Source of the DNA: Ashinkailepas kermadecensis
Taxonomy: Eukaryota > Arthropoda > Thecostraca > Neolepadidae
NCBI GenBank assembly: GCA_034440615.1
Contig: JAOTOM010005112.1
Coordinates: forward strand, 336,501 to 400,500
DNA length: 64,000 nt
Reading direction: 5' to 3'
Below are positions 34,620-46,661 of this stretch, one piece after another. Position 1 is the stretch's first letter; every line of letters starts with the position of its first letter. Below the pieces are notes generated by a model. The model was given only the letters and a program-made list of their open reading frames with translations. It did not search any database and was not told where the DNA came from. The position numbers and the translations under genes were made by a program.

Positions 34620-37250
34620 TGAGTTTGAGTTTTATTGAAATGGCATTTCGGCCTCCTCGGGCCATTTGGTGCCTCGGAAAAAAGACAACGTATTATGCTG
34701 TACAAGTTAGCTCATAAATCCTCGAGCAAGTTATTTTGTCGGAGAAAATGAAAAGTAGCTTAATGAGAAATGGGTGTTCATCTTCCAAGAGCGTAGGCAA
34801 AGAAAATGAAATTGTGTGTGTATGAGAGTAATCGATCAGTGTTTATCGAGGGCCGTAGCATTGTTGACAATGAAAGAGGATATGTGTAACTCAAGATGGG
34901 TGTTGCATGATGGTCATGCAGGGCCGAAGTGAAGCAAAATGAATAAATCGTTTTGTGAGATATGCATATCCTATGTAGAGCCGCGATGGAATTGTTTTAT
35001 GACAGTTTATTTGCAATGCTGACTTCCAGGTTTGATGAGTCGTAATTGTGTGCGGATTGTTTCCCGTTCTTGTTGGGTCCGAAAACGTCGAATGCTCTGC
35101 TTTACTGATGATTTAGTGCCTTCAAAATGTTCTGGGATTTTTGTGGTTCAGCAACTGTTATGGTTCTTTTGCCAATTGGTCTGCTTCTTCGTTTCCTGGG
35201 ATGCCACAGTGACTGGGCACCCACATGAAACGGATCTTCACGTCCATCAGATAAAATATTTCAAGCGTGTCATAACTGGAAATATGGCAGTGACGTTAAA
35301 AAGAAAGTAAATAACTGATTGCAGAATATATTTGGAGTCGAAACAAACGGTGACACTTGGCATGGGTGACAAATTGAACGATTGCGAACATAACGAAGGG
35401 CAATGAGAATGGCGTGTAATTCGGCGATGAAAATGGAAGTTCTGTTTGGCAAGCGATGCTGTTTGGTGTGTTTACCCGAAAATGGCATTTCCTGTGAGGT
35501 TTGCGTCTTTAGAGACGTCGGTAAAAACAAAAGGAACATGACGATAACGGGAACAAAACTAGTGAACTTTTTCGTGCTTGCATGCTGGGCAAAGTTGTGA
35601 TTTTTCGAGTGGTCATCGGATAAAAACTGTGTCGTTCAGCCATCTGCCACAGTGGTGTAGTTGGTGGAAGAAGAGCAGTACTATTTGGAATACTGTATTG
35701 AAGTTGTGCAGAAAATGTTTTGACCCGTGAAGCTATGATAAGGTATGTTCGTTTTTCAGCGGGACCTAACTAATCGTGGTGCAAATTTGGGAGAACTTGC
35801 AAGGATGCGTATATAGGATGGTGTGCTTGAAATATAATTTTTGCGGCATATTTAAGTGTCTGTTGCATTCCTCTGAGATCCAATGGTGGAATTCCTGACT
35901 CTCTTTGAAAATAAATGATGGGAGGACCGGTCATTGCACCTTGTACTATGCGAATAAATAGATTTTGTATAACGTTCATTTTTTTTAAAGAGAAGGTACT
36001 GGCAACAGCGTAAACTGCCGAGCCGTATTCGATGATGGGAAGAACTAAGGATTGATACAATCGTAGAATTGTGTGACGATCGGCTCCGAATGATGCATTT
36101 ATAAACCAAAATAAATTGAGCCGGCGAAAACATTTGTCTGGTCGAGTTTGATGTGTTAATGCAGGGAATGCATAGGATCAAAAATTATACCAAGACATTT
36201 ATATTAATTTACAAAAAATACGTCATTGTTCCTGAAGTGAAATGGTGTTTTCGTATTGGGGCAGAGTGTCAATCTGCTAAATATCCTTGTTGCATATTTT
36301 TGGGCCTAAAAAATTAAACCATCCTTTAGGGACCATACATATGCTCCATCAAGCACGTTTTGTAGCCGAAATAAACAAAGGTCGTTTTTTTTCCTGAGCA
36401 CCAAATTGCACTATCATCCGCAAAAAGAGAATATGATAAATTAACAGGCATGTCGGTGAAAAGGTCATTAATGATGATCCTAAATAATACTGGTGAAAGA
36501 CAGCTGCCCTGCAGTAACCATTCTGTTGAAAATGGGAATGGACGAGAACCAGATAGAAAGCCTATTAAATTATGTTCTAAATGTATTTTTAAGCCGGGTT
36601 GCTGAATTTTGAAACGTAATTCGGGTTTGAAAACCATATAGTAAACTTCACTTATATTTTTAAAAAAATACTGCGACGGTGTGTTCGTGTTTTTTTAGCC
36701 TAGGCGGATGTCTGTCTAACTGAATAAGATGATCTTCTGTGCTCCATCCTGACCGAAAACCATATCGAAAGGGAGATAGGCGAGAATGTGTCCAACTGCC
36801 AGATCAGGCTTTTAATAACTATGCGTTCAAATTTTTTTCCTATATAAACGGTGAGGGCAATGGGTCGAAAAATGTTGGGGTCACTATGGTCTCTGCCAAG
36901 GTCTTAGGATGAGAATTCAAAAGATTCCTTCAAAATTTCGGGAAAGACATGAGCTGAGCATGGGGAATTAAATGTGCGCAAAATGCAATGCTTGGTGTGG
37001 TCTGGAAAATGCCGGGAAAATAATAATATAACTTGTCAGGTCCGACAGAAGTGTCACCGATGAAGCAAATGGCATACTCCTGTTCTGAGATTTGAAAAGG
37101 TGCATTGTATGGTTCAGTATCGGCAGAATCGAATAGCGTGAAAGTGGTGTGAAAAGTGTTTTGTACATTTTATAAGAAGTAGTGTCGGTAGTTATCGTCG
37201 GAGCTATTGTGGGCGATGGCATCAGCAGGACAAAACATATATACCTACCT
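34620..37250 (-). mobile_element. 5'-truncated non-LTR retrotransposon with RT and RNase H, decayed
   Basis: On the minus strand, motifs occur in the right order. AFNAPFQISEQEYAICF-like and GPDKLYYYF pieces lie at 37120-37000 (start of RT). FLSGSRPFPFSTEW, QGSCLSPVLF and the catalytic FADD (residues 72-75 of the frame 36637-36326) form the palm. LYQSLVLPIIEYGSAVY and NLFIRIVQGAMTG (36060-35930) are the thumb/connection. SIFIAELHAILIAL (about 35445-35400) and WVPSHCGIPGNEEADQLAKE (about 35215-35155) are RNase H motifs. The 3' UTR ends near 34620 with CAATAAAACTCAAACTCA, a likely poly(A) signal and terminus. Frameshifts and stops separate the blocks. RT plus RNase H places it among I/Jockey/R1-type clades. 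The endonuclease and ORF1 are missing. Confidence 0.85.
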
Positions 37251-37888
37251 TTTTTGCAAGCAACTGACCATGGTTGACTGTGTCCCTAACACATACCAAC
37301 GCCACAAATGGCACAGCTCTGCTAATGTTTCTCAACCAGCAGTCTTGTTTTGTTGTAGTTGGCGCTCACGATTAGCATGGTCACTTGGTGGACCAATTCG
37401 AACTCGGCAGTCTGAGGATGCCGACAGCAATAGCGACTGTTCAGGGATCAGCGTGCCTTTTCCGAGACACAATGCCACAGTGATGGACGGCAGCGCCGGC
37501 ATTGTTTGGCGCCGATGTTTGCTCAGGGTGATTACTTTCTGGAGGCACTAGGCGGTGGCAGCGGCAATACAATGGTGATGTGGAAATCTCATCCACGTCA
37601 CGCAGATCAAACAAAATGCGAACAATATCAGCTTGAACCGAGAGGAGAAGTTCGCATCCGAGACAATTACAGAGCACTGTTGTAAACATAGCCACTTGCC
37701 TCCGGCGGTTTGAGACCAGTTTTGAATGAACCAAATAGCTGCAAGCAACTAAAAATGTTCAAATATTTGTCAGCTGTTGTAGAGAAGAATACCTGGTTTG
37801 GGTACCTTAGACATGATACGTTCATTAAACGCATGTTCACCAAACGCCTTTGAACTAAAAAAAAGAACCTTATTTTGACTATTGACAT
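37251..37888. other. No gene seen
   Basis: Short frames on both strands lack recognisable domains. Confidence 0.4.
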
Positions 37889-38708
37889 AGCCCGACCGGG
37901 TGGTGGGCATGGCACGAATGAATATTCCCTTTGTGTCCCACATAATTGTCCAGCCAGCGGGGGGTTCGAGGAGGGGCATGTCACGAATGCATCCTCCCTT
38001 TGTGCCCCGCAGAGTTGACTAACTAGTGTTTTGTTTGGGGTGGGGGCACGTCACGAATACATCATCCCTTTGCGCCCCGCAGAGTTGACTAACCAGTGCT
38101 ATGTTCAGAGTTGGGGCATGTCACGAATACATCATCCCTTTGTGTCCCGCAGCGTTGACTAACTAGTGCTATGTTCTGGGTGGGGGCATGTCACGAATAC
38201 ATCATCCCTTTGTGTCCCGCAGCGTTGACTAACTAGTGCTATGTCTGGGTGGGGATACTATCTTGTGTTAACAGTGCTATGTTCAGAGTTGGGGCATGTC
38301 ACGAATACATCATCCCTTTGTGTCCCGCAGCGTTGACTAACTAGTGCTATGTTCTGGGTGGGGGCATGTCACGAATACATCATCCCTTTGCGCCCCGCAG
38401 AGTTGACTAACCAGTGCTATGTTCAGAGTTGGGGCATGTCACGAATACATCATCCCTTTGTGTCCCGCAGCGTTGATTAACCAGTGCTATGTTCAGAGTT
38501 GGGGCATGTCACGAATACATCATCCCTTTGTGTCCCGCAGCGTTGACTAACCAGTGCTATGTTCAGAGTTGGGGCATGTCACGAATACATCATCCCTTTG
38601 TGTCCCGCAGCGTTGACTAACTAGTGCTGTGTCCGGGGTGGGGACAGGCCACGAATGCATCTTTTCTTTGTGTCCTGCAGCGTTGACTAACTAGCGTTAT
38701 GCCCCAGA
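37889..38708 (+). repeat. 70-bp tandem repeat, ~11 copies, one interrupted
   Basis: The unit contains GTTGACTAACTAGTGCTATG, GGGGCATGTCACGAATACAT and CATCCCTTTGTGTCCCGCAGC. The outermost copies are diverged. The copy near 38245-38285 is truncated and carries the foreign-looking GATACTATCTTGTGTTAAC before the array resumes. Two subtypes, TTCTGGGTGGG and TTCAGAGTTGG, are intermixed. Confidence 0.94.
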
Positions 38709-40230
38709 CTCACGAACTAGTATTTTGGCAGAGTTGAACAGCTTAAGGTGAACAATTTCCCCTCCTTAACGTAAACCTCTCAGGGATGCAGATTTTCCTT
38801 GGTGCCGAAGCATTTCAATGCACATTCTATTGAGCTTGTAAATACTTCAATTTCGTTGTGTATGTACCATGACCCTCACAAACTTATTTCACATTGCTTC
38901 TCTGTACTTTGGCTTCCTCCTATGCTTCTTCTTGCAACCATGCGTAGATTGCTTCTATGCACCGCTGATGTGAGCAATCTTAAATGCTAAGCAGAATATG
39001 AAATTTACCATCTGCGTCTTTTACTCCATGACGGAGTATGCCGTCCACACGGAGTATTTACTACAAGACAATATGCTTGCCCAGGCATACTGAAAACAAA
39101 TATTAGCAGAGATTAGAGCAACATTTTCTATCCGCACCGAATAATTAGAGGGGTTGGAAGTCTAGAATAAGAAAGGAGCCGCGCAGCGGCAACATCTGTT
39201 CGCAATGAAATTAATAATTATGACTTATTGTGAACATCTTTGCCACCCAATTATGAGAAGTGAAGACATGGTAATAAAGATGCCCGGACTGATGCTCGTG
39301 ACCGAACTGACACGCTTTGTCATGTCCCACGCGCATGCACATCACATCCTCCAGTCATCCCCGATCCATTCCAATCACACGTATATTTGAAGAAAATATA
39401 AAAATATAAGATCTTTTAAGGAAAGGAATGGGTTTGGAAAATAGTATAACATATAATCCTGCAGGATAGGAATTGTGTTAATTTTACGGAACGGATTTCA
39501 GGGTATTCGGATTCAATGAGTATTTGAAACAGCTATATTGTTGCTCGATGGCGGATATAAACCATAAAGGGCACAGGTCTGTGTGTAGCCGCCATGATAT
39601 GGGAGAGGGTTGGCCTTTTTGTCCCCCCTCCTAGTCAGCCAGCGGTGGGTGCACTGTGGCTCAGTTGATCGTGCATGCTCCAGCTTTGTGTTCCCATGCG
39701 GCGGTGGACAAGGCTCGGCTGGATCTAATCACGTGGCAGCGCTGCACCCGACCCACCCCACGTCCCGTTCGAGAGACGGCCAAATTTGCAGTGTGGACAC
39801 ATTCGCCAGCCAGTCAATGACGACTGCGATCGGCAGCAGTGACATCGACCTTCCCACCGCGGCACAATGGGCCAGGAGCCCGGGCTAGCGCGACACAATT
39901 GGTTTCAGTAACGTTTCGGTATCAATATATAATTGTAATTAATATGTATATTGATTACAATCTACAATCAATATGTATATCAATATGTATATCAACATGT
40001 AATCAATACCCGCGCGCGGGTAGAGGTGGGGGCGGGCACACACCCAAAGTCGCATCGCACATAATGTTTTTGTTTTTCTCCGCCGGGTTGTTAGCACACG
40101 TGTAGTGAGTAAGGCTCCTTACCGTTAACTGACGTCAGGTGCTCTTGTTTTTGTTGGCACACGCCGCAGGCGATTGGTACCGAACACCAGCTGGTTGGCT
40201 TAGTTACGGCGCCAGGTCGCGACTGTCGCC
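38709..40230. other. No gene; one possible tRNA-derived SINE fragment
   Basis: At about 39653-39735 TGGCTCAGTTGATCGTGC fits a pol III A box, and a weak GGCTCGGCTGG follows about 55 bp later where a B box would be. The match is too poor for a firm call. A region of ATATC/AATCAATATG repeats spans about 39920-40005. Confidence 0.35.
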
Positions 40231-41275
40231 AGCCCCGTCAACTGATCAGCACGGTCCGCTCCACTCTGTGCGGCCCAGTCAGCTGATCAGCACGGTCCGC
40301 TCCACTCTGCGCGGCCCTGTCAGCTGATCAGCACGGTCCGCTCCACTCTGCGCGGCCCTGTCAGCTGATCAGCACGGTCCGCTCCACTCTGCGCGGCCCT
40401 GTCAGCTGATCAGCACGGTCCGCTCCACTCTGTGCGGCCCAGTCAGCTGATCAGCACGGTCCGCTCCACTCTGTGCGGCCCAGTCAGCTGATCAGCACGG
40501 TCCGCTCCACTCTGTGCTGCCCCGTCAGCTGATCAGCACGGTCCGCTCCACTCTGCGCGGCCCTGTCAGCTGATCAGCACGGTCCGCTCCATTATGCACT
40601 GCCCCGTCAGCTGATCAACACGGTCCGCTCCATTATGCACTGCCCCGTCAGCTGATCAGCACGGTCCGCTCCATTATGCACTGCCCCGTCAGCTGATCAG
40701 CACGGTCCGCTCCATTATGCACTGCCCCGTCAGCTGATCAGCACGGTCCGCTCCATTATGCACTGCCCCGTCAGCTGATCAGCACGGTCCGCTCCACTCT
40801 GTGCGGCCCTGTCAGCTGATCAGCACGGTCCGCTCCACTCTGTGCGGCCCTGTCAGCTGATCAGCACGGTCCGCTCCATTATGCACTGCTCCGTCAGCTG
40901 ATCAGCACGGTCCGCTCCATTATGCACTGCCCCGTCAGCTGATCAGCACGGTCCGCTCCATTATGCACTGCCCCGTCAGCTGATCAGCACGGTCCGCTCC
41001 ATTATGCACTGCCCCGTCAGCTGATCAGCACGGTCCGCTCCATTATGCACTGCCCCGTCAGCTGATCAGCACGGTCCGCTCCATTATGCACTGCCCCGTC
41101 AGCTGATCAGCACGGTCCGCTCCATTATGCACTGCCCCGTCAGCTGATCAGCACGGTCCGCTCCATTATGCACTGCCCCGTCAGCTGATCAGCACGGTCC
41201 GCTCCATTATGCACTGCCCCGTCAGCTGATCAGCACGGTCCGCTCCATTATGCACTGCCCCGTCAGCTGATCAGC
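40231..41275 (+). repeat. 41-bp minisatellite, ~25 copies in two variant blocks
   Basis: The unit contains CAGCTGATCAGCACGGTCCG, including the perfect palindrome GCTGATCAGC, and then either CTCCACTCTGYGCGGCC or CTCCATTATGCACTGCC. The first type fills roughly the left third, the second type the rest, with two first-type copies reappearing near 40790-40870. Confidence 0.95.
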
Positions 41276-41531
41276 CGCCCGGGCGCGCGCAATCTGTGAC
41301 GGAGCGACTGAACAAAAACGGCGGCGTCTCGCCAATCAGGCTCGCCCTGTGCAGCCGTCACAAACTGTGGCGCCTTGGCGACGCGTCGGCACCGTCAGAG
41401 GCGATGACCCCACTGCGGTGCGAGTCGGCCGCAATCTGGCCGAGGCGATGCCTGGCGTCCCGCCACGTAGCCCGCCCCGACGCCGCGGCCCCGGCGAGGG
41501 TGCTGCCGGGTGGGTGGCAAACAGTGCGGCC

Positions 41532-42620
41532 ACTGATTGAGCGTGCGAGGTGGTCAGGCAGTTGAGATGCGGCGGTTGAGGCAGTGGGCCGGCTTGGAGC
41601 AGGTGAAGTCAAGACGAGGTGGCTCGCCGCACTTGGGACATCGGGCTGGTTGGCAGCACGTTTTACTGCCATGGCCAAAGCGCTGGCGGTTAAAACGCGG
41701 ACTTGGTAGCGAATGTAGCTACCTTGGGCGAGGAGAGTCTTGGGAAGAGTGGTAGAGTTCAATGAAAGGGCTTGGGGACTCATATTATGTTTCTGTCCGC
41801 CTTTAAAGGATGCGATACGGCGGACGTGGGTCATCCCCTCCGGCCTGACCTCCATCTGAATGTCTTCCTCAGACGTGAAGCGGAGCTCCGGTGGGAAAAT
41901 GGTGCCCTTGATGGTGTTGCGGCTGGAATGGAGAGTGATTGTGACCGATTTACCACATAATGTGGTGGTGAGGGAGAAGGGCTTTGGTCTGGGTTCGGGT
42001 TTCAGTTTTGATGGAGGGTTCCGTTGGCAGGAGCTTCAATGTCAGGATTGGCTTAGGAGCAGATGACGAGGAGATGCTTAAGTCGGCCAGAAAACGTTGA
42101 TACAACGGAAGGAAACGGTTTCCTCGACAGGTTTGAGGACTACGTAAGAGGCAACACTATGGGGGTGGAGTTCGATGGAATGGATTGGTTCAGGCTGGGA
42201 GAGATGTGGTCTGGTTCGAGCATGGGTCAGCGGCAAGGAGCGTGATGGTTTTGTTCGGATCGTGAGACGTGGTCGTGGTTTTGGGACGAGCAGGGGTCGG
42301 CGAGGCACAAAGGGCTTCCATGGCGTCATACAAGGGAATAGTCCGGCGCGATGGTCGTCGCGCGATGGCGCGATGGTCGTCAGGTGTAGTTAAAGGTGGA
42401 AATTCCGACTCGGAGTCCGGTGACGAGCTGGGGTGGAGATCTGTTTTGGTTGTTCCCCTCGTGGGGAAAAAACCCTACCTAACGATATCCAAATATGCGC
42501 AAAGAACACACAGAAACACGGGAATCAACAGCACGACGAAGACGTAAACGACATGGAATTGACGAGTTGACCCCACTATAAATTAAACATGGAAAAGAGC
42601 GATGGGTTCGCCCCACGAAA
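41532..42620 (-). pseudogene. LINE ORF1 (gag-like) remnant, copy 2
   Basis: This is the same family as 28400-29900. The N-terminal part near 42425-42200 reads SSPDSESEFPPLTTPDDHRA in one frame. YVVLKPVEETVSFRCINVFW lies at about 42140-42080. LPKTLL, YIRYQVRVL and QRFGHGSKTC lie near 41760-41660, followed by CPKCGEP, the second zinc knuckle, which is intact here. Relative to copy 1 about 24 bp are missing exactly where the first Cys-x2-Cys should be, so the first knuckle is destroyed by a different lesion. Homology to copy 1 stops at about 41532, just short of the 41-bp array, and at about 42600 on the other side, next to the 31-bp array. Confidence 0.75.
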
Positions 42621-42632
42621 ATGAAGAATATG

Positions 42633-43132
42633 AAAACCTGCGAGACCAGCGGTCAGACTCGCCAAAACCTGCGAGACCAGCGGTCAGACTCGCCAAAACC
42701 TGCGAGACCAGCGGTCAGACTCGCCAAAACCTGCGAGACCAGCGGTCCGACTCGCCAAAACCTGCGAGACCAGCGGTCAGACTCGCCAAAACCTGCGAGA
42801 CCAGCGGTCAGACTCGCCAAAACCTGCGAGACCAGCGGTCAGACTCGCCAAAACCTGCGAGACCAGCGGTCAGACTCGCCAAAACCTGCGAGACCAGCGG
42901 TCAGACTCGCCAAAACCTGCGAGACCAGCGGTCAGACTCGCCAAAACCTGCGAGACCAGCGGTCAGACTCGCCAAAACCTGCGAGACCAGCGGTCAGACT
43001 CGCCAAAACCTGCGAGACCAGCGGTCAGACTCGCCAAAACCTGCGAGACCAGCGGTCAGACTCGCCAAAACCTGCGAGACCAGCGGTCAGACTCGCCAAA
43101 ACCTGCGAGACCAGCGGTCAGACTCGCCAAAA
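42633..43132 (+). repeat. 31-bp minisatellite, ~16 nearly identical copies
   Basis: The unit is AAAACCTGCGAGACCAGCGG then TCAGACTCGCC. The only internal variant I see is TCCGAC near 42745. Such homogeneity suggests recent amplification. Open frames with a 31-residue period are artefacts. Confidence 0.97.
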
Positions 43133-44528
43133 CTGGCAGGGCGGAGTGACCAGTGAGCTTCAGCAAGATGTGCACGAATAGTACGAATCACTCGATGCTG
43201 TGGGGTCCGCCGGGACTGCCAGACGATCTTTCAGATGTTCTCCGGTCCGACACCGCAGTAGGCCATTAAAACCTTACGATCGGCCCGAAGCTCATGCCAT
43301 GCTGCGCCGGACAACCGACCACCCTCTCCACCACCACCACCTCCGAACGGAGGAGAAGGGGGGGGGGGGGGGAATCGGTGCGACCGACGAATTCCGTCTC
43401 ATCAACGGCATGATATGAAACAATGGAGTCCTTAGGCCGCCAGTTTGCATCAGACAAAAACGGTCTGAAAGGAGCGCCGCCGTGACAGTAATTGAAGAGT
43501 GGTGTTGAGTTGGGTACTCAGAGTTCCCAGAGAGCCTCGTGAAAAGTCTAGAGCGGTCTCCGTCCTATAAAGCCTCCCATAAACATTCCCAGTGAGGCAG
43601 CACAATTTGCACCAGGAAAGTGGTGACACGATGTTGGGTGAGGCAGGAAGAACATAATTTAATATTCGTCAACTTAATGTAAACCTTGAACCGGACGTAA
43701 AACACAATTTGTGAAGTCGAGCAAACACGGAAAAATGACGTGGACTCGGAAAATGAAGTATCGATTCACCATGGCCTGTACCAGAAGATGTATCCATAAT
43801 ACAGGGAAACAGTTTTGGTCAGCATCTGCGTACCTGTGCAGTGTGCACTCGTCATGCGATCTACGTGACCCAGTCCGGGAAGGAATGCTCGATTTGAGTC
43901 TGTGCTTTGGTTAGTTATTTCGCGCTTGAGTGCGGACTAACTCAGACTGCATCATCAGTACACCCACTGTGTCCGTGATCGAATTTTTAGAACTTGCTTG
44001 TACTGAAAGAGTGGCAGTATCCAAACAAGCTTTCCAGTCAGGAATCCGGTGTATGATTGTTTGGGGAATATGAATCTAGCAGGCCACAATCAGGTATGTA
44101 CAATTTTATATACGAATCACAATAGCACCATACAAAAGACACAATGGAACTCACGGATCGGGTGGTGGGGCCAGGGTTAACTCAACAAGCTCTGCATAGC
44201 AATAGGACCCTTGTCCATAAAGGCACCCCAGCAAGAATTCGGACTAACTTGTTAAATAGCAACCTGCTCTGTAAATTGCCTGAACTCAGGCCATGAGATA
44301 ACCCAGGGATTGACAGTTCTATGAAGTTCAATTGCCACCACTGTGCTGAGCGTGTTTTCAGCCTATTGAAGGATGTGATGCTGTGGGGAGTGTTTTGGCC
44401 GAGGCGCCTGAAGATCCAATGGAAAATCAATTGCAGCTGTTTCCTCTTCAAAGCCTCCCCAGGTGCATCAATTAGTTCCGCCCTGATTCCCAGCTCCCAG
44501 TGATGTACAACACGTGTTCCAATGCTGG
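43133..44528. other. No recognised gene
   Basis: A G-homopolymer of about 16 bases lies at 43358-43373, capable of G-quadruplex formation or of sequencing slippage. Short frames are unrecognised. Confidence 0.45.
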
Positions 44529-44878
44529 CAATCGCCGTGTTGATGATGGCTGGGCAACAGCTGCAGCATGACCTTGTCAATACGCCACGCCGTGTTGATG
44601 ATGGCTGGGCAACATCTACAGCACGACCTTGTCTATATGCCACGTCGTGTTGATGATGGCTGGGCAACAGCTGCAGCATGACCTTGTCCATACACCACGC
44701 CGTGTTGACGATGGATGGGTAACAACTGCGCGACACGACCTTGTCCATACACCACGCCGTGTTGACGATGGATGGGTAACAACTGCGCGACACGACCTTG
44801 TCCATACACCACGCCGTGTTGACGATGGATGGGTAACAACTGCGCGACACGACCTTGTACATACACCACGCCGTGAGC
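44529..44878 (+). repeat. 57-bp tandem repeat, six copies in two subtypes
   Basis: The unit contains CACGCCGTGTTGAYGATGG and GACCTTGTCCATACAC. The first three copies read CTGGGCAACAGCTGCAGCAT and the last three ATGGGTAACAACTGCGCGAC, so the two subtypes are segregated, consistent with block duplication. Confidence 0.93.
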
Positions 44879-45605
44879 AAGGTCATGTGGGCCCACTTGT
44901 CCGTCATCGACCCGGCCGAAAACACGCCTAATTACGACAGCACGCCAGCGCAGTACAGCATTCATAAAACGCCGTGGCGTGGCTATAATTAAGGGCGGCG
45001 GTATGTACGGGGCGCTGGGGCGCTGCTCCCCCCCCCCCCATTGGTGAACTCACCAAAGTTGTCTACTCTGCCCAGATGTTATGCTTCTTAAAACAATAAA
45101 TATCCAAAGGTAAGCGCTGTATTCCAACAGTTGGGTAATGTAAGTATGGCTAGAACATAGCTTCATAATAGTTTGACCATATTTAGAGCCTACTTATAAT
45201 GATCTAAAGGAAATTACAGTCCTGGTGCACAGCACAGTCTTCTCGACATCGCTGCTAGACATTCACCAAACGTGATCTTGCTTACGGTATTTAAAGCCAA
45301 GGCTATGCTACTTCATCATACCCACTTGCTTTCAATGGCGGATCTAGCGATATTCTTTATCCGAAGCCGTGAATTGCTTGAAGGCAGTGATCTAAAAAAT
45401 ACGATCTGGGCAAGGTCGACCAGAGATCTGAAGAAGTCGAGTATGGCAGGCGGCATGTCCGTTTGCTATAGTTGCTGTTGCAATTCCTAGTACCTAAAAT
45501 TACCTAAAATTTTCAAATAGTACATGACCGGAGGGAGGCTAGCGGGGCCAAAATGTTGCGCACACCTGCGGGTATTCATTGCAGAACCATTCGTGTAACA
45601 CTTGT
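44879..45605. other. No gene seen
   Basis: A C-run lies near 45030-45041. The short frame at 45272-45490 has no recognisable domain. Confidence 0.4.
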
Positions 45606-46075
45606 CGTCAGGTCAGGTCAGGTCACTGATCTGTGATGGTTCTTCGGCAATCTGTTCCGGCGGATTTCGGCAGATTTCGGTATTTCAAGTTTGGACCAAA
45701 ATAGACGGCAAACTATGCATGATACCCTCGTGAAATACACATCACCGTTTTTTTCCATTACATTGTAAGTCCATTAATGGGTCGTATGACCTGGAGAATT
45801 AACGGGCTCCTGAGCAGGTTAGGTGAATTAACACATGGTCAATATGGAGCTTTGGTTTTTGGGTCCCAAGCGCATGATGTTGAGTCCTAGAAGGTAACAA
45901 TGAACGCTGAATTCGAATTTAGCACCAAACATTATCCTGGTTCAGACGGCCGTTGGTGAACTGACCTTTGACCTTTGCTGGCCAGGGGTCAGCACAGGCA
46001 CATCTGCGGAAATCCGTCAGGACATGTCTACGAATAATCGTCTTAGGCCAGTGACCTGACATGACATGAAATGAC
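45606..46075. mobile_element. Possible non-autonomous element with inverted CAGGTCA-rich ends, copy 1
   Basis: The left end CGTCAGGTCAGGTCAGGTCA and the right end near 46050-46075 (CAGTGACCTGACATGACATG) are inverted relative to each other. A related sequence at about 57125-57490 shares the CAGGTCA start and an internal AATTCGAATT(T/C)AG block in the same orientation. No coding capacity. The family is not identified. Confidence 0.35.
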
Positions 46076-46661
46076 AAGCTACAGTCCCAAAGTTCTGCAA
46101 TGAATGCCTGCAGGTCTGTGTCGAGTTTCATAGGATTTTATTCAGCCATTTCTGTAATATGCTGGATGAAAAACTCGAATTTCGCTACCTACCTAAGCGA
46201 AGGTCTCCGCTCCCCCTACACAGTCCTGTGTTAATCATAGTGTAAAGAAGAAAAATGATGCTGTATCCAGCAGTGACAGTCAAATATTCATAATTGTGAT
46301 AACCTCAGGGCAGTGGGGAGGGTGGAATTTGCCACAAATAGGGCATTTTCCCATTTTCCCATCGCAAGCTGGCAGACGCATCACCAGAGATTGGTCCCTG
46401 CAACATTAGTTCGTTTCTCTGAGACAATCGTGACGACACGCTTGGTCATTTCTGGCCTGGCTGCCAGCATGGCGTGATTTGGCTTCTTTCAGCCCTGTGC
46501 ATTGATTATTGATATTGCATAATCAGGACGCTTGTCAGAATCTACAAACACATTGCCTAATTTCCGAATGTACTCTCCCCCCCCGACCTTTGCCAACAGA
46601 CGTTCCACCGCGCCTGGCTATAATGATCCGCCACCAGGAGAGCGGACTCTGTTACCGTTGG
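46076..46661. other. No gene seen
   Basis: This is mixed intergenic DNA with a short C-run near 46573-46580. Confidence 0.4.

Noticed and set aside
43358..43373. G-quadruplex regulatory element at the poly-G run
   Set aside because: A single homopolymer run is equally explained by slippage or sequencing error, and no gene lies nearby.
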